Shown piece by piece: positions 1-8,551 of a DNA stretch of 64,000 nt (position 1 is the first letter of the stretch; each line of letters opens with the position of its first letter). Location: assembly GCF_002797975.1 (NCBI RefSeq), contig NZ_PGET01000001.1, forward strand, positions 1,116,001 to 1,180,000. The letters are read 5' to 3'. The DNA comes from [Clostridium] celerecrescens 18A. GTDB lineage: Bacteria; Bacillota; Clostridia; Lachnospirales; Lachnospiraceae. A program made the position numbers and the translations under genes. The notes beneath the pieces were generated by a model. It saw only the letters and a list, made by a program, of their open reading frames with translations. It did not search any database and was not told the origin of the DNA.

Positions 1-237
1 TTTGAGAATTCCAGGATGCTTTACCGGGCAATCTTCTGGGCTGCAGGCATGGAACTGGAGATGAAGAAATGGTACAGCAGCAACTATCATGTGGAAGTCA
101 ATTATTATCCGGCTACCGGCAAATATTGTATCGTGAACAATACGTATGAGCCTCAGGATACCGTGATTTATGACGGAAATGGCCAGGCTTGTTCCATGCA
201 GTTAAAGGCAAATGATATTTTGTGGTTTTCATTTTAA
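1..237 (+). CDS. C-terminal end of a GH112-type 1,3-beta-galactosyl-N-acetylhexosamine (or galactosyl-rhamnose) phosphorylase, partial
   Basis: The reading frame is open from the first base and ends with TAA at 235-237, so only the last 78 residues are present. The tail (WYSSNYHVEVNYYP, then CIVNNTYEPQDTVIYDG and a final ILWFSF) resembles the C-terminal beta-sandwich of GH112 phosphorylases, which split galacto-N-biose, lacto-N-biose or galactosyl-rhamnose with phosphate in the cytoplasm. The assignment is from memory of the family tail, and the substrate cannot be read from this fragment. The GH88 and GH29 genes that follow fit a host-glycan or plant-glycan utilisation locus. The stop codon lies inside the left arm of a long inverted repeat. 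Confidence 0.55.
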   Translation, partial: FENSRMLYRAIFWAAGMELEMKKWYSSNYHVEVNYYPATGKYCIVNNTYEPQDTVIYDGNGQACSMQLKANDILWFSF

Positions 238-263
238 CCTCATCAAGCAGCGAAGCGGATTGC
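232..263 (+). repeat. Left arm of a 32-bp inverted repeat (partner 7842-7873)
   Basis: Bases 239-263 (beginning CTCATCAAGCAGCGAAGCGG) are found perfectly inverted at 7842-7866. Including the adjoining TTTTAA stretch the match is 32 bp with one mismatch. The arms bracket the glycoside hydrolase, binding protein, PHP and MFS genes. The rest of the short gap (264-329) holds a small stem, ATATCCG (267-273) with CGGATAT further on, and the weak ribosome site of the next gene. Confidence 0.8.
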
Positions 264-329
264 GAATATCCGTTTGACGTACGAATGAATCAATCGGATA
301 TACAAGACTAGAAAGGGCCCGTTATCATT

Positions 330-1505
330 ATGCAGACAAAGGAAACACTTGAAACATATGAGGCAATTACCATAGAGGAAGCGCATCATGCGCTGGATCA
401 TGTGGTCGCCGGCATTAGAAATAATATTTCAACATTTTATGACAGTTTCCCGGGGGCAAGCAGTATAAACCAGATATATCCTGCCACAGAAAATAATGAC
501 TGGACCAACGGATTTTGGACCGGACAGCTGTGGCTTTCATATGAACAGACAAAGGAGGCGGCTTTTAAGGAAGCCGCCCTTTATCAAGTCCCAGGCTTTC
601 AGGAACGGCTGATTAAAAGAATTGTAGTAGACCATCATGATATGGGCTTTTTATATACCCCCTCCTGTGTGGCTGCTTATAAACTTACTGGCGACAATCT
701 GGCAAGGGAAACTGCTCTGATGGCAGCAGATAACCTGATGGGGCGGTTTCAGGAGAAAGGAGAATTCTTTCAGGCCTGGGGAACGCTTGGGGATCCTAAG
801 GAATACCGGTTAATTATTGATTGTCTTTTAAATATGCCGCTGTTATTTTGGGCGTCTGAGGAAACGAAGGATTCAAAATACCGTGAAACTGCACTACGCC
901 ATATTCGAACCAGCATGAACTGTGTAGTCCGTGATGACTCTTCTACATACCATACCTATTATTTTGACCCGGAGACAGGAAATCCGGTCCGCGGAGTAAC
1001 GGCTCAAGGGTATAGAGACGGTTCCATATGGGCCAGAGGCCAGGCGTGGGGAATCTATGGCTCAGCAATCGCTTATAAATATTGCCCCGATCCAATGTAT
1101 ATTGAAAGCTTTCGAAAGATAACCGCGTGTTTTCTGGAGCATTTACCAAAGGATCTGGTTCCTTATTGGGATTTTGATTTTACCGATGGCAGTGGGGAAC
1201 CGAGAGATTCTTCTTCCGCAGCAATAGCAGCATGCGGTATGCTTGAGATGGCAAAATATCTGGAACCAGAGGAAGCAAAGGATCTATTGCAGCAGGCGAA
1301 ACGTTTAGTAAAGGCACTGACAAAGCACTGCTTATTCCATTCCGGCGAAAATACCAACGGAATATTGCTTCATTCCACCTATGCCAAAAGTTCTCCCTAT
1401 AACACGGTAAAGGATAGCGGAGTTGATGAATGTACCCTGTGGGGGGATTACTTTTATACAGAAGCACTTGTACGGATCATAGGACAGTGGAAGGTCTACT
1501 GGTAG
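330..1505 (+). CDS. Glycoside hydrolase family 88 unsaturated glucuronyl hydrolase
   Basis: A 391-residue cytoplasmic (alpha/alpha)6-barrel enzyme expected to remove the unsaturated uronic acid from the non-reducing end of oligosaccharides made by polysaccharide lyases, such as glycosaminoglycan disaccharides. The two conserved acidic sites are visible: Asp104 in HHDMGF and Asp164 in IIDCLLNMPLLFWA, matching the Asp88/Asp149 pair of Bacillus UGL. Length is normal for GH88 and there is no signal peptide, as expected for an enzyme acting on imported disaccharides. The ATG at 330 follows a weak GAAAGGG. The fucosidase starts 14 bases after the stop, so they are co-transcribed. GH105 is the nearest alternative family, but the motifs favour GH88. 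Confidence 0.85.
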   Translation: MQTKETLETYEAITIEEAHHALDHVVAGIRNNISTFYDSFPGASSINQIYPATENNDWTNGFWTGQLWLSYEQTKEAAFKEAALYQVPGFQERLIKRIVVDHHDMGFLYTPSCVAAYKLTGDNLARETALMAADNLMGRFQEKGEFFQAWGTLGDPKEYRLIIDCLLNMPLLFWASEETKDSKYRETALRHIRTSMNCVVRDDSSTYHTYYFDPETGNPVRGVTAQGYRDGSIWARGQAWGIYGSAIAYKYCPDPMYIESFRKITACFLEHLPKDLVPYWDFDFTDGSGEPRDSSSAAIAACGMLEMAKYLEPEEAKDLLQQAKRLVKALTKHCLFHSGENTNGILLHSTYAKSSPYNTVKDSGVDECTLWGDYFYTEALVRIIGQWKVYW

Positions 1506-1519
1506 AAAAGAGAGTAAAA

Positions 1520-2929
1520 ATGAGATTAGATGAAAGACTTATAACCATTGTACCGTCTGACAGGCAGGTCATGCTGCAGAAAACAGAATTTTATGCATTT
1601 TTTCATTTTACGGTGAATACGTTTACCGGAACGGAATGGGGATACGGAACAGAATCACCAGAAGTTTTTAATCCGGATCAAATGGATGCAGATCAATGGA
1701 TACAAGCGATTAAGGCGGCAGGTATGAAAGGTACAATCCTTACCTGTAAGCACCATGACGGATTTTGTTTATGGCCCAGTAAATATACCGATCATTCCGT
1801 AAAGTACAGTCCTTATGGGGATGGAAAGGGCGATATTGTTAAAGAAGTATCAGATGCTTGTAAAAAAGCCGGTCTGAAATTTGGTATTTACCTTTCTCCA
1901 TGGGACCGGAATCAGGAAACTTATGGACAGGGAAAGGCATATGATGATTATTTCGTAGCACAGCTTACAGAACTGCTTACGGGATATGGAGATATTTTTA
2001 GCGTTTGGTTTGACGGTGCCTGCGGAGAAGGTCCCAATGGTAAAAAACAGGTCTATGACTGGCAGCGTTATTACGATACCGTAAGAAACTATATGCCGGA
2101 CGCCTGTATTTCCGTAAGCGGGCCTGATGTCCGATGGTGCGGCAATGAGGCAGGTGATACCCGCCCCAGTGAATGGAGTGTTGTACCGGCAGATTTATCT
2201 GTAGCAGAGCGGATAGCGGCTTTCAGCCAGCATACGGATGATCCGTCTTTCCGGCAAAGAGTCATAAGCAGTATGGAAGAGGATCTAGGAAGCAGGGAAC
2301 GTTTGGCAGAAGAGCAGCACTTAATCTGGTATCCGGCAGAAGTGGATGTATCCATAAGGCCAGGCTGGTTTTATCATCCGGAAGAGGATGACAAAGTCCG
2401 GTCTCTGGAAAACTTAATTGATATTTATGAAAAATCCGTTGGGGGAAATACAACACTTCTTTTAAATATTCCACCGATGCCAAACGGACTGCTTCATGAG
2501 GAAGATGTAAACAGGCTGCAGGAGCTGGGTAAGGAAATACAAAAAAGATATGGGACTAACCTGGCAGAAGAAGCTGAAATTCTGGTCAAAGAAGAAAATG
2601 AATGGAATTCAGTGAAAAGCGTATATACGGATGATTATGAAACCTGTTACCATGGAAACGGTCCAAAGACAGAATTTAAGATTTCCTGGAATACGCCCCA
2701 AAAGATTTCAGCCGTTATTTTAAAAGAGAACATATTAAAAAGCCAGAGAATTGAGGCTTTTGAAATATTATCTATGAGGAATGGAAGCCCTGTCAGCATA
2801 TTTAAGGGAACTACCGTCGGCTATAAAAAAATTGCCCGCTTTCCTCAGATAGAGTCGGATATACTGATTATACAAATTTTAGATTCAAGGATTGAACCCG
2901 TCCTTTCGTTTATTGGTATATATGAATAA
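1520..2929 (+). CDS. Alpha-L-fucosidase, glycoside hydrolase family 29
   Basis: A 469-residue retaining alpha-L-fucosidase. HHDGFCLWPS (about residues 78-87) and VWFDGACGEG (nucleophile Asp165) are the classic GH29 signatures. The C-terminal 120 residues form the usual beta-sandwich. A longer frame runs back to 1430 but would overlap the GH88 gene; the ATG at 1520 has an AGAGAG ribosome site and begins the conserved N-terminus, so it was chosen. No signal peptide is seen, so it probably acts in the cytoplasm on imported fucosylated oligosaccharides. The compact form suggests subfamily B (alpha-1,3/1,4 linkages), which is inference. Confidence 0.88.
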   Translation: MRLDERLITIVPSDRQVMLQKTEFYAFFHFTVNTFTGTEWGYGTESPEVFNPDQMDADQWIQAIKAAGMKGTILTCKHHDGFCLWPSKYTDHSVKYSPYGDGKGDIVKEVSDACKKAGLKFGIYLSPWDRNQETYGQGKAYDDYFVAQLTELLTGYGDIFSVWFDGACGEGPNGKKQVYDWQRYYDTVRNYMPDACISVSGPDVRWCGNEAGDTRPSEWSVVPADLSVAERIAAFSQHTDDPSFRQRVISSMEEDLGSRERLAEEQHLIWYPAEVDVSIRPGWFYHPEEDDKVRSLENLIDIYEKSVGGNTTLLLNIPPMPNGLLHEEDVNRLQELGKEIQKRYGTNLAEEAEILVKEENEWNSVKSVYTDDYETCYHGNGPKTEFKISWNTPQKISAVILKENILKSQRIEAFEILSMRNGSPVSIFKGTTVGYKKIARFPQIESDILIIQILDSRIEPVLSFIGIYE

Positions 2930-3022
2930 AAAAATCGGTTTTCTGTTGAAAATACCGATAGAATGATAAAAATAGCATATAAAGTTAAAATTCAACCTAT
3001 ATAAACCAGATAAAAGGTTAGC

Positions 3023-3028
3023 TATAAT
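3023..3028 (+). promoter_or_regulatory. -10 element (TATAAT) before the sugar-binding lipoprotein gene
   Basis: A TATAAT hexamer lies 30 bases before the ATG, with an AAAGGAGGG ribosome site between. No convincing -35 hexamer is found 17 bases upstream, so the promoter probably needs an activator. Confidence 0.4.
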
Positions 3029-3058
3029 AGGGTTATAAACAAAAGGAGGGTAACAGAT

Positions 3059-4438
3059 ATGAAATTTAGAAGTGCATTAAGACGAGGCGTTGCGTTCAGC
3101 CTGGCTGCAATGATGGTTTTAGGTACTGCCGGATGTGGAGCTTCCGATAATACTAAGGCCAGTGCGGACAGTAATAAAGCGGATACCACTCAAAAAGCTG
3201 ACAGCGACAAGCCATACGATGGTGTAACGGTAAAATGGGCACTGACAGATAACGCTGCAACTGGCGCTGAAACAAAAGAGATGGTAGACTTAATCAAAGA
3301 AAAAACAGGCATTAATGTAGAGTTTTTCATTACACCTACTTCAAAAGCCGGTGAAATGGACAAGGTGCTTGTAAGCTTAATGGCTGGCGAAGAAATGGAC
3401 ATTGTAAACAGAACTCCGCTTCAATTAGAAGAATTCTACAAAGCTGCCGTTTTAGAGCCAATGGATGAGTTTGCAAAAGCAGATAATTATGATATGGAGA
3501 CCGTATATGGTGGTCAAACCGTAAAATTTGAAGATCAGACATATGCAATTCCAGCAGAAAAAGATATCTGGCTGACCTATTATAACAAGAAGATTTTTGA
3601 TGAAGCAAACATTCCATATCCTACCGCAGAAGGCTGGACATGGGAAAAATATGTGGAGACTGCCGAAAAGCTTAACAATCCTGATAACAATGTCTGGGGC
3701 TCCTTTATGAGCGATGATGTTGCATGCAACTATTTGCAGGCAAACCAGAAGGGCGTATCCCCTTATAAGGCAGATGGAACTGCTAATTTTGATGATCCGG
3801 CATATGCGGATGCTATGAAGTGGTTCTATAGCCTGGGCAATGAATTAAAGATCCAGCCTAACTGCCTGGATCTGGCTTCCGGTACATATCCATATAACTC
3901 CTTTATGGTAAACGGAAACATCGGTATGTACGTATACGGCGGCTGGGTAGCAAGCGCCTTATCTGATAAGGAAAAATACCCAAGAGACTGGGAACTGGGA
4001 ATTCTTCCAATGCCTTATCCGGAAGGCTCCGAACCATCTTCCCTGACAATTACTAACTGCTATGCGATTCCTAAGACCTCTAAGAACAAAGAAGCAGCAT
4101 TTGAAGCAATTAAAACAATCTGCGAAAACAAATATACTTTAGGTTATGGACGCGTTCCTGCAAAGATCTTAACAGAGGACGAAGCAAAATCCTATATTGA
4201 AAGCAGCCTGCTTCCTAAATTTAAAGATGACAACTTAACCGTAGAAGATTTTATGGCAGGCTGGTTTGACAACAGCAGACTGTATTTAAATGAAAAAATC
4301 ATGGGTACCGCTGATACAACCATCGGACAGATCTACACCGAGGAAGGTCAGTTATACGGACAGGGACAAAAGTCACTGGAAGACACCATGAAGTCCATTC
4401 AGGAAAGAGCGAATGAGGCAATAAAAGAAGCAGAGTAA
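3059..4438 (+). CDS. Extracellular sugar-binding lipoprotein (ABC solute-binding family 1)
   Basis: A 459-residue lipoprotein with a basic, hydrophobic signal sequence and the lipobox LGTAGC (Cys about residue 26), followed by a low-complexity Asp/Ser/Lys linker that lets the domain stand off the membrane. The body is a family-1 carbohydrate-binding protein of the type feeding CUT1 importers. It is preceded by a strong AAAGGAGGG site and followed by a hairpin. No permease gene is adjacent; PHP and MFS genes follow instead. It either works with permeases elsewhere, such as those at 23026-24749, or serves in sensing. The substrate is unknown; neighbouring hydrolases suggest a host-glycan oligosaccharide. 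Confidence 0.82.
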   Translation: MKFRSALRRGVAFSLAAMMVLGTAGCGASDNTKASADSNKADTTQKADSDKPYDGVTVKWALTDNAATGAETKEMVDLIKEKTGINVEFFITPTSKAGEMDKVLVSLMAGEEMDIVNRTPLQLEEFYKAAVLEPMDEFAKADNYDMETVYGGQTVKFEDQTYAIPAEKDIWLTYYNKKIFDEANIPYPTAEGWTWEKYVETAEKLNNPDNNVWGSFMSDDVACNYLQANQKGVSPYKADGTANFDDPAYADAMKWFYSLGNELKIQPNCLDLASGTYPYNSFMVNGNIGMYVYGGWVASALSDKEKYPRDWELGILPMPYPEGSEPSSLTITNCYAIPKTSKNKEAAFEAIKTICENKYTLGYGRVPAKILTEDEAKSYIESSLLPKFKDDNLTVEDFMAGWFDNSRLYLNEKIMGTADTTIGQIYTEEGQLYGQGQKSLEDTMKSIQERANEAIKEAE

Positions 4439-4445
4439 TAATAGG

Positions 4446-4480
4446 AAAGTGCTGCCATATATTATGGCAGTACTTTCTTT
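4446..4480 (+). terminator. Stem-loop after the sugar-binding protein gene
   Basis: AAAGTGCTGCCATA (4446-4459) pairs with TATGGCAGTACTTT (4463-4476), followed by CTTT. The short T run suggests partial termination or 3'-end stabilisation, giving more binding protein than downstream product. Confidence 0.6.
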
Positions 4481-4516
4481 CCAATGTAGAAAGAACCGGC
4501 AGGAAAGGGAAGAGCA

Positions 4517-5515
4517 ATGGAAGGACGGATTTATCTTCTCCCCAGGGAGGGGGATTTTTATAAAGCGAATATGCACTGCCATACAACAGTTTCCGATGGA
4601 AAGCTGACACCTGAAGAAGTGAAAGAGGAGTATCAGAAAAGGGGATACCAGATCGTAGCCTATACGGATCACGGGAAATATTGCCCTCACCCGGAATTGA
4701 ACTCAAAGGATTTTCTGGCCCTGACAGGCTTTGGGGCAGATATAAAGAATGATCCTATGAACGGAGTTCGGGCAGAAGAAAGAACGTTTCATATGAATTT
4801 CTATGACGGCAGCCCGGAAGAGATGCAGGAAGAGAAGGCAGGAGCCTGTGGACCGGAAAGCCAGAAGGATGGCGGCTTGGGCGCCAATGCTTACATAAAG
4901 AAAATGAAGCAGCTGGGCTTTCTGGCTTGTGACTGCCACCCATACCGTTCTATGCAGAATTATGATGATTATACAGGACTTGAAGGACTTTTTGCCATGG
5001 AAATTTACCATTACCACAGCGACCTTGAGGGATTGAATGGCTATAATCCCCAGGCTTACGATGAGATGCTGCGCTGTCATAAGGAAATTTATTGCCTGGC
5101 ATCAGACGGCAACCAGAATGAATATTCCATGGGACATCCGCTCAGTGATTCTTTCGGAGGCTTTATAAAGATCAGGGCAAGGGAGCTTACTTATCCGGCG
5201 GTGATGCAGGCCTTAAAAAGAGGAGAGTTCTACAGCTCCATGGGCCCTGAGATTCATTCCCTCTACATCGAAGGCAAGGACCTGGTTGTAAAGACCAGCC
5301 CTGTAGAGAAGATTTATATGAAAATGGAAGGCAAGAACTGCCGCATGAAAATTGCGCTTAAAGGAGAATCATTGGAGGAAGCAAGGTTTCCTCTAACGGG
5401 AAGGGAAGGCTACATCCGTGTAGTCTGCCGCAGTGAAGACGGACTGTATGCAAATTCCAATGCATATTTTCTGAAAGATCTTCCTTTAAAATCTATCACA
5501 GAGCAGGAGACATAA
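4517..5515 (+). CDS. PHP-domain protein with altered metal-ligand positions
   Basis: A 332-residue PHP (polymerase and histidinol phosphatase) superfamily protein. HCHTTVSDG (about residues 21-29), YTDH and CDCHPY are recognisable. It is a clear paralogue of the protein at 6806-7777 along its whole length. Two metal-binding positions intact in that paralogue appear changed here: the Glu of ATEVDIN is replaced (TGFGADI), and the final DDNHN motif is DGNQN, losing the His. This copy may have a reduced metal site, a different activity or a regulatory role. ATG at 4517 follows GGGAAGAG. It heads the PHP-MFS-PHP set, with the MFS gene starting 2 bases after its stop. Confidence 0.75.
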   Translation: MEGRIYLLPREGDFYKANMHCHTTVSDGKLTPEEVKEEYQKRGYQIVAYTDHGKYCPHPELNSKDFLALTGFGADIKNDPMNGVRAEERTFHMNFYDGSPEEMQEEKAGACGPESQKDGGLGANAYIKKMKQLGFLACDCHPYRSMQNYDDYTGLEGLFAMEIYHYHSDLEGLNGYNPQAYDEMLRCHKEIYCLASDGNQNEYSMGHPLSDSFGGFIKIRARELTYPAVMQALKRGEFYSSMGPEIHSLYIEGKDLVVKTSPVEKIYMKMEGKNCRMKIALKGESLEEARFPLTGREGYIRVVCRSEDGLYANSNAYFLKDLPLKSITEQET

Positions 5516-5517
5516 GG

Positions 5518-6786
5518 TTGGACACAATGATACAACAGAAAAAGATCGGGTCAGAAAAAATGCAGTCCATGCTGTTCTGGTTATGCTGGGCAGCCTATTT
5601 TTCTACCTATCTGGGAAGGCTGAATTATTCGGCCTGCTTAACGGAAATTATCAGAGCAGAAGGTTTTGAAAAGGGAGCGGCAGGGTTTATAGGAACCGCA
5701 TTCTTTTTTTCCTATGGAGTTGGGCAGCTTTTCAGCGGAATACTGGGAGATAAGAAAAAACCTTATCAGATGATCTTTGCAGGGGTTCTGGGTTCAGGAA
5801 TCTGCAATGGAATCATGGGACTATCGGGAACCGTCTGGCAGATGGCGGTGGTATGGTGTGTGAATGGACTGTTTCAGTCGCTGATCTGGTCACCGATCAT
5901 CAAACTGTTTTCCGACTGGATTCCTACAGGCAGCCAGAAAAAGTTCTGCGTGAACATTAACAGCAGCGTTCCCATCGGTACGTTTGCAGCCTATGGGCTG
6001 ACGGCACTCATTGTATGGAAATTCCATTGGAGAACGGTTTTTTTCTTCTCTTCCCTGTGTCTGGCGGCCATCAGCCTGATCTGGTTTATAGGCAGCCGAA
6101 AGATAAGAAGGGATTTGGAAGAAAACGGGATTTTAGAAGACCAGGTCCTTGTTTCACAGAATAAAAAACAGGCAGACGTTTCCATGTGGGAATTAGTTCT
6201 GGTTTCCGGAATGATTTTCTTTTGCTTTGGACTGATGTTTCAGGGAGTATTAAAGGATGGAGTGACCACCTGGATTCCCACCTATATCCGCGAAGAATAT
6301 CATATGGAATCTGTAATTTCCATTATCAGCACCACGGTCATACCGATTTTTAACTTAAGCGGTGTATACCTGGCAGCCATTGCAAACAGGAAGATTTTCA
6401 AAAGTGAGACTGCCACATCCGCTTCATTTTTTGTCCTGTGCGCGGGTGCGCTGATTCTGTTACGGCTTTATAATGGAGGATCCGTGGTAGCGGTGCTGGT
6501 CTTATTTGGCCTTGCAACCACGGCGATGATGGCGGTGAATACCATGCTGGTCAGCATGGTGCCTATCTATTTTGCTCCTTACGGAAAATCCTCCACTGCT
6601 TCCGGGATTTTGAATTCCTCCGCATATGCGGGAGGAGCAATCTCCGCTTATGGAATCGGAGTATTGTCTGAACGAGTGGGCTGGGATGCTACCATTTTTA
6701 TCTGGTTCATCATCGCCCTTTTGGGAGCAGTGGCCTGCACGGCCGGAAAAGCCCGGTGGAAGCGATTTTTGCAAAACGGTATATAA
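5518..6786 (+). CDS. MFS transporter of the organophosphate:phosphate antiporter type
   Basis: A membrane protein of about 420 residues with about 12 hydrophobic segments. The N-terminal block WAAYFSTYLGRLNYSACL, with its conserved Arg, and GQLFSGILGDK resemble the OPA family (GlpT/UhpT relatives), which exchange phosphorylated organic compounds for phosphate. It is paralogous to the transporter at 24776-26074; both share LKDGVT(T/S)W(I/V)PTYI. The start is either TTG 5518, 7 bases after AGGAGA, or ATG 5527. Being flanked by two PHP-type hydrolases suggests an imported phosphorylated compound is cleaved inside. The substrate is unknown. Confidence 0.8.
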   Translation: MDTMIQQKKIGSEKMQSMLFWLCWAAYFSTYLGRLNYSACLTEIIRAEGFEKGAAGFIGTAFFFSYGVGQLFSGILGDKKKPYQMIFAGVLGSGICNGIMGLSGTVWQMAVVWCVNGLFQSLIWSPIIKLFSDWIPTGSQKKFCVNINSSVPIGTFAAYGLTALIVWKFHWRTVFFFSSLCLAAISLIWFIGSRKIRRDLEENGILEDQVLVSQNKKQADVSMWELVLVSGMIFFCFGLMFQGVLKDGVTTWIPTYIREEYHMESVISIISTTVIPIFNLSGVYLAAIANRKIFKSETATSASFFVLCAGALILLRLYNGGSVVAVLVLFGLATTAMMAVNTMLVSMVPIYFAPYGKSSTASGILNSSAYAGGAISAYGIGVLSERVGWDATIFIWFIIALLGAVACTAGKARWKRFLQNGI

Positions 6787-6805
6787 GGGATGGGAGGAAA
6801 ACAGG

Positions 6806-7777
6806 TTGAATAACAGAACTTATTTATTACCAGAGTCCGGAAGGTTTTATAAAGCAAATCTTCACAGCCATACAGTCATATCAGATGGAAGATTGACGCC
6901 GGAAGAGGCCAAGGAACACTATAAGAAGCATGGGTATCAGATTATGGCGTTTACGGATCACATGATCTATCGGAACCATGAAGAATTAAACGATGAGGAA
7001 TTCCTGGCACTTGCTGCCACAGAAGTGGATATCAACGAGGTGAGTCCGGACAGACTGCGTCCGGAGGACAAGACGTATCACATTAATTTGTACGATACTG
7101 CCCCCGGATATGAGCGGGTCAGAAAGGAACAGGGAATATGTCCGGAACGCAGGTACGGAGACTTTGATTATATTAACAGATATTTAGAGGAGATGAAGGA
7201 GCTGGGATTCCTCGCCTGTTATAACCATCCTTACTGGTCCCTGCAGAACTATGACGATTACAAAGGCTTAAACGGGCTGTTTGCCATGGAAATCTACAAT
7301 TACGGATGCGAGCTTGACGGACTGTATGGTTATAATCCCCAGTCTTATGATGAGATGCTTCGTTTGGGAAAACGGCTGTGGTGCCTGGCAACGGACGATA
7401 ATCACAACAGTCATCCGTTTGACGATCCCCTGTGCGATTCTTTCGGAGGCTTTACCATGATTAAGGCAGAAGGTTTAAGCTATAATTCTGTTATCAATGC
7501 GCTGGTGAAAGGCCATTTCTACTGCTCCATGGGACCGGAGATAAAAGAGATTTATATGGAGGGCAGGGAGCTTGTGGTAAGGACCGGGCCGGTTCAGGCT
7601 ATCTGCGGGATCACGGACAGTACCAGATTCTGCCAAAGAGCGGCTGTGGAGGGAGAACCCCTTATAGAAGCAAGGTTTCTCCTTGAAGGAAACGAAACCT
7701 ATATCCGGGTGGAATGCAAGGATGAAAAGGGGCTTTTTGCTAACAGCAATGCTTACTTTCTTTCCGATCTGGAGTGA
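6806..7777 (+). CDS. PHP-domain metal-dependent phosphoesterase (intact metal site)
   Basis: About 323 residues from a TTG start at 6806, chosen because a GGGAGG site lies 8 bases before it and homology with the 4517 paralogue begins exactly here; a longer frame from 6626 would overlap the MFS gene. Motifs in order: HSHTVISDG, FTDH, ATEVDIN (Glu ligand), CYNHPYWS and TDDNHN, a complete PHP ligand set. The family hydrolyses phosphate esters using two or three metal ions. It is the last gene of the set and is followed by a strong terminator. The substrate is unknown; the adjacent OPA-type transporter suggests a small phosphorylated compound. Confidence 0.8.
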   Translation: MNNRTYLLPESGRFYKANLHSHTVISDGRLTPEEAKEHYKKHGYQIMAFTDHMIYRNHEELNDEEFLALAATEVDINEVSPDRLRPEDKTYHINLYDTAPGYERVRKEQGICPERRYGDFDYINRYLEEMKELGFLACYNHPYWSLQNYDDYKGLNGLFAMEIYNYGCELDGLYGYNPQSYDEMLRLGKRLWCLATDDNHNSHPFDDPLCDSFGGFTMIKAEGLSYNSVINALVKGHFYCSMGPEIKEIYMEGRELVVRTGPVQAICGITDSTRFCQRAAVEGEPLIEARFLLEGNETYIRVECKDEKGLFANSNAYFLSDLE

Positions 7778-7841
7778 ATCCGGGTACTATAGAGACAGCC
7801 TGGCTGATCATGCGCCCGTTGTCGCAGTCAATTGGGGATTA

Positions 7842-7873
7842 GCAATCCGCTTCGCTGCTTGATGAGATTAAAA
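7842..7873 (-). repeat. Right arm of the 32-bp inverted repeat (partner 232-263)
   Basis: Reverse complement of 232-263 with one mismatch; the inner 25 bp are identical. It directly abuts the terminator of the PHP operon. The two arms are 7.6 kb apart and enclose a complete functional module. Confidence 0.8.
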
Positions 7874-7913
7874 AGTTCTTTTCTGATATTTATCGGAAAA
7901 GAACTTTTTTTTT
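7871..7913 (+). terminator. Rho-independent terminator of the PHP-MFS-PHP operon
   Basis: AAAAGTTCTTTTCTGATA (7871-7888) pairs with TATCGGAAAAGAACTTTT (7891-7908) and runs into nine T residues: a long stem with a two-base loop. Confidence 0.9.
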
Positions 7914-8015
7914 GAGTGACAGGCTATAGTATGAAGAATTTATCAGTCTTAATCTGACTTATTACCGCGAAGTATGGATAGCAGTTAAAAATAATAATAT
8001 ATGCTTAGCTAACTA

Positions 8016-8044
8016 TTGATTTTCTTGTTCATCTGTGTTATATT
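8016..8044 (+). promoter_or_regulatory. Promoter of the osmC-lpd-lplA genes
   Basis: TTGATT (8016-8021), a 17-base spacer and TATATT (8039-8044). The start codon of the OsmC gene is 53 bases downstream. Confidence 0.6.
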
Positions 8045-8096
8045 ATTAACAAATAGAAGTTACTATTTCAATACATTAAAAAAAGGAGATGGTATT

Positions 8097-8537
8097 ATGT
8101 TGACTACATTTAAAGCAACAGCAAAAGCACTGCCTGAGGGGTTACAGGTTGAAACAAATTCAAGAGGTTTTAAAATCCTTTTTGATGAACCCGAAGATCT
8201 GGGTGGTACAGATACTGCTATGAACCCTGTGGAGGGCTTGTTATGTGCATTGGGTGCATGCCAGTCCATCGTGGCGAAAGCATTTGCAGCAGCTCATAAT
8301 ATTACTTTTGAGGAATTCCATGTTGAGTTGGAAGGGGACCTTGATCCAGACGGATTTATGGGACTTGCTGATGTAAGAAATGGTTTTCAGGAGATTCGTT
8401 TTGTAATGCATTTCAAAACAAACGAACCAAAAGAAAAAATTGAGGAATTTGCAAAGTTTATCGAGAATACCTGCCCTGTAGGTGATTGTTTATCAAACGG
8501 TGTAAAATTAGTGTTATCCGGTGTGGCAATTGATTAA
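8097..8537 (+). CDS. OsmC/Ohr-family thiol-dependent peroxidase-like protein
   Basis: 146 residues from ATG 8097, which has an AAAAGGAGA site; a longer frame from 8016 has no ribosome site and overlaps the promoter. The family cysteine pair is visible: Cys55 in ALGACQSIVA and Cys126 in NTCPVGDCL, with extra Cys50 and Cys131. OsmC/Ohr proteins reduce organic hydroperoxides with this pair and, in characterised Ohr proteins, are recycled by lipoylated proteins and dihydrolipoamide dehydrogenase. The next genes encode exactly such a partner and the lipoate ligase. A hairpin separates it from lpd, so it is probably made in excess. The sequence also resembles YhfA-like OsmC proteins of unknown substrate, so peroxidase activity is inference. 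Confidence 0.85.
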   Translation: MLTTFKATAKALPEGLQVETNSRGFKILFDEPEDLGGTDTAMNPVEGLLCALGACQSIVAKAFAAAHNITFEEFHVELEGDLDPDGFMGLADVRNGFQEIRFVMHFKTNEPKEKIEEFAKFIENTCPVGDCLSNGVKLVLSGVAID

Positions 8538-8551
8538 ATAGTATGAAAAGC

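Larger units (their letters stand above)
7778..8015. other. Intergenic gap with inverted-repeat arm and terminator
   Basis: The 319 bases between the PHP gene and the osmC start hold the right arm of the long inverted repeat (7842-7873), a strong terminator (7871-7913) and the osmC promoter (8016-8044). The stretch 7914-8015 is AT-rich with no coding signal; an 8-bp palindrome TTAGCTAA lies just upstream of the -35 box and could be part of an operator, which is unproven. Confidence 0.6.

Noticed and set aside
4299..4706. 135-codon leftward open frame
   Set aside because: It lies opposite the end of the binding-protein gene and the start of the PHP gene, lacks a ribosome site and has no recognisable domain; a shadow frame.
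232..7873. Composite transposon bounded by the inverted repeats
   Set aside because: No transposase or recombinase gene lies inside or beside the arms and no target duplication was seen, so only the repeat itself is reported.
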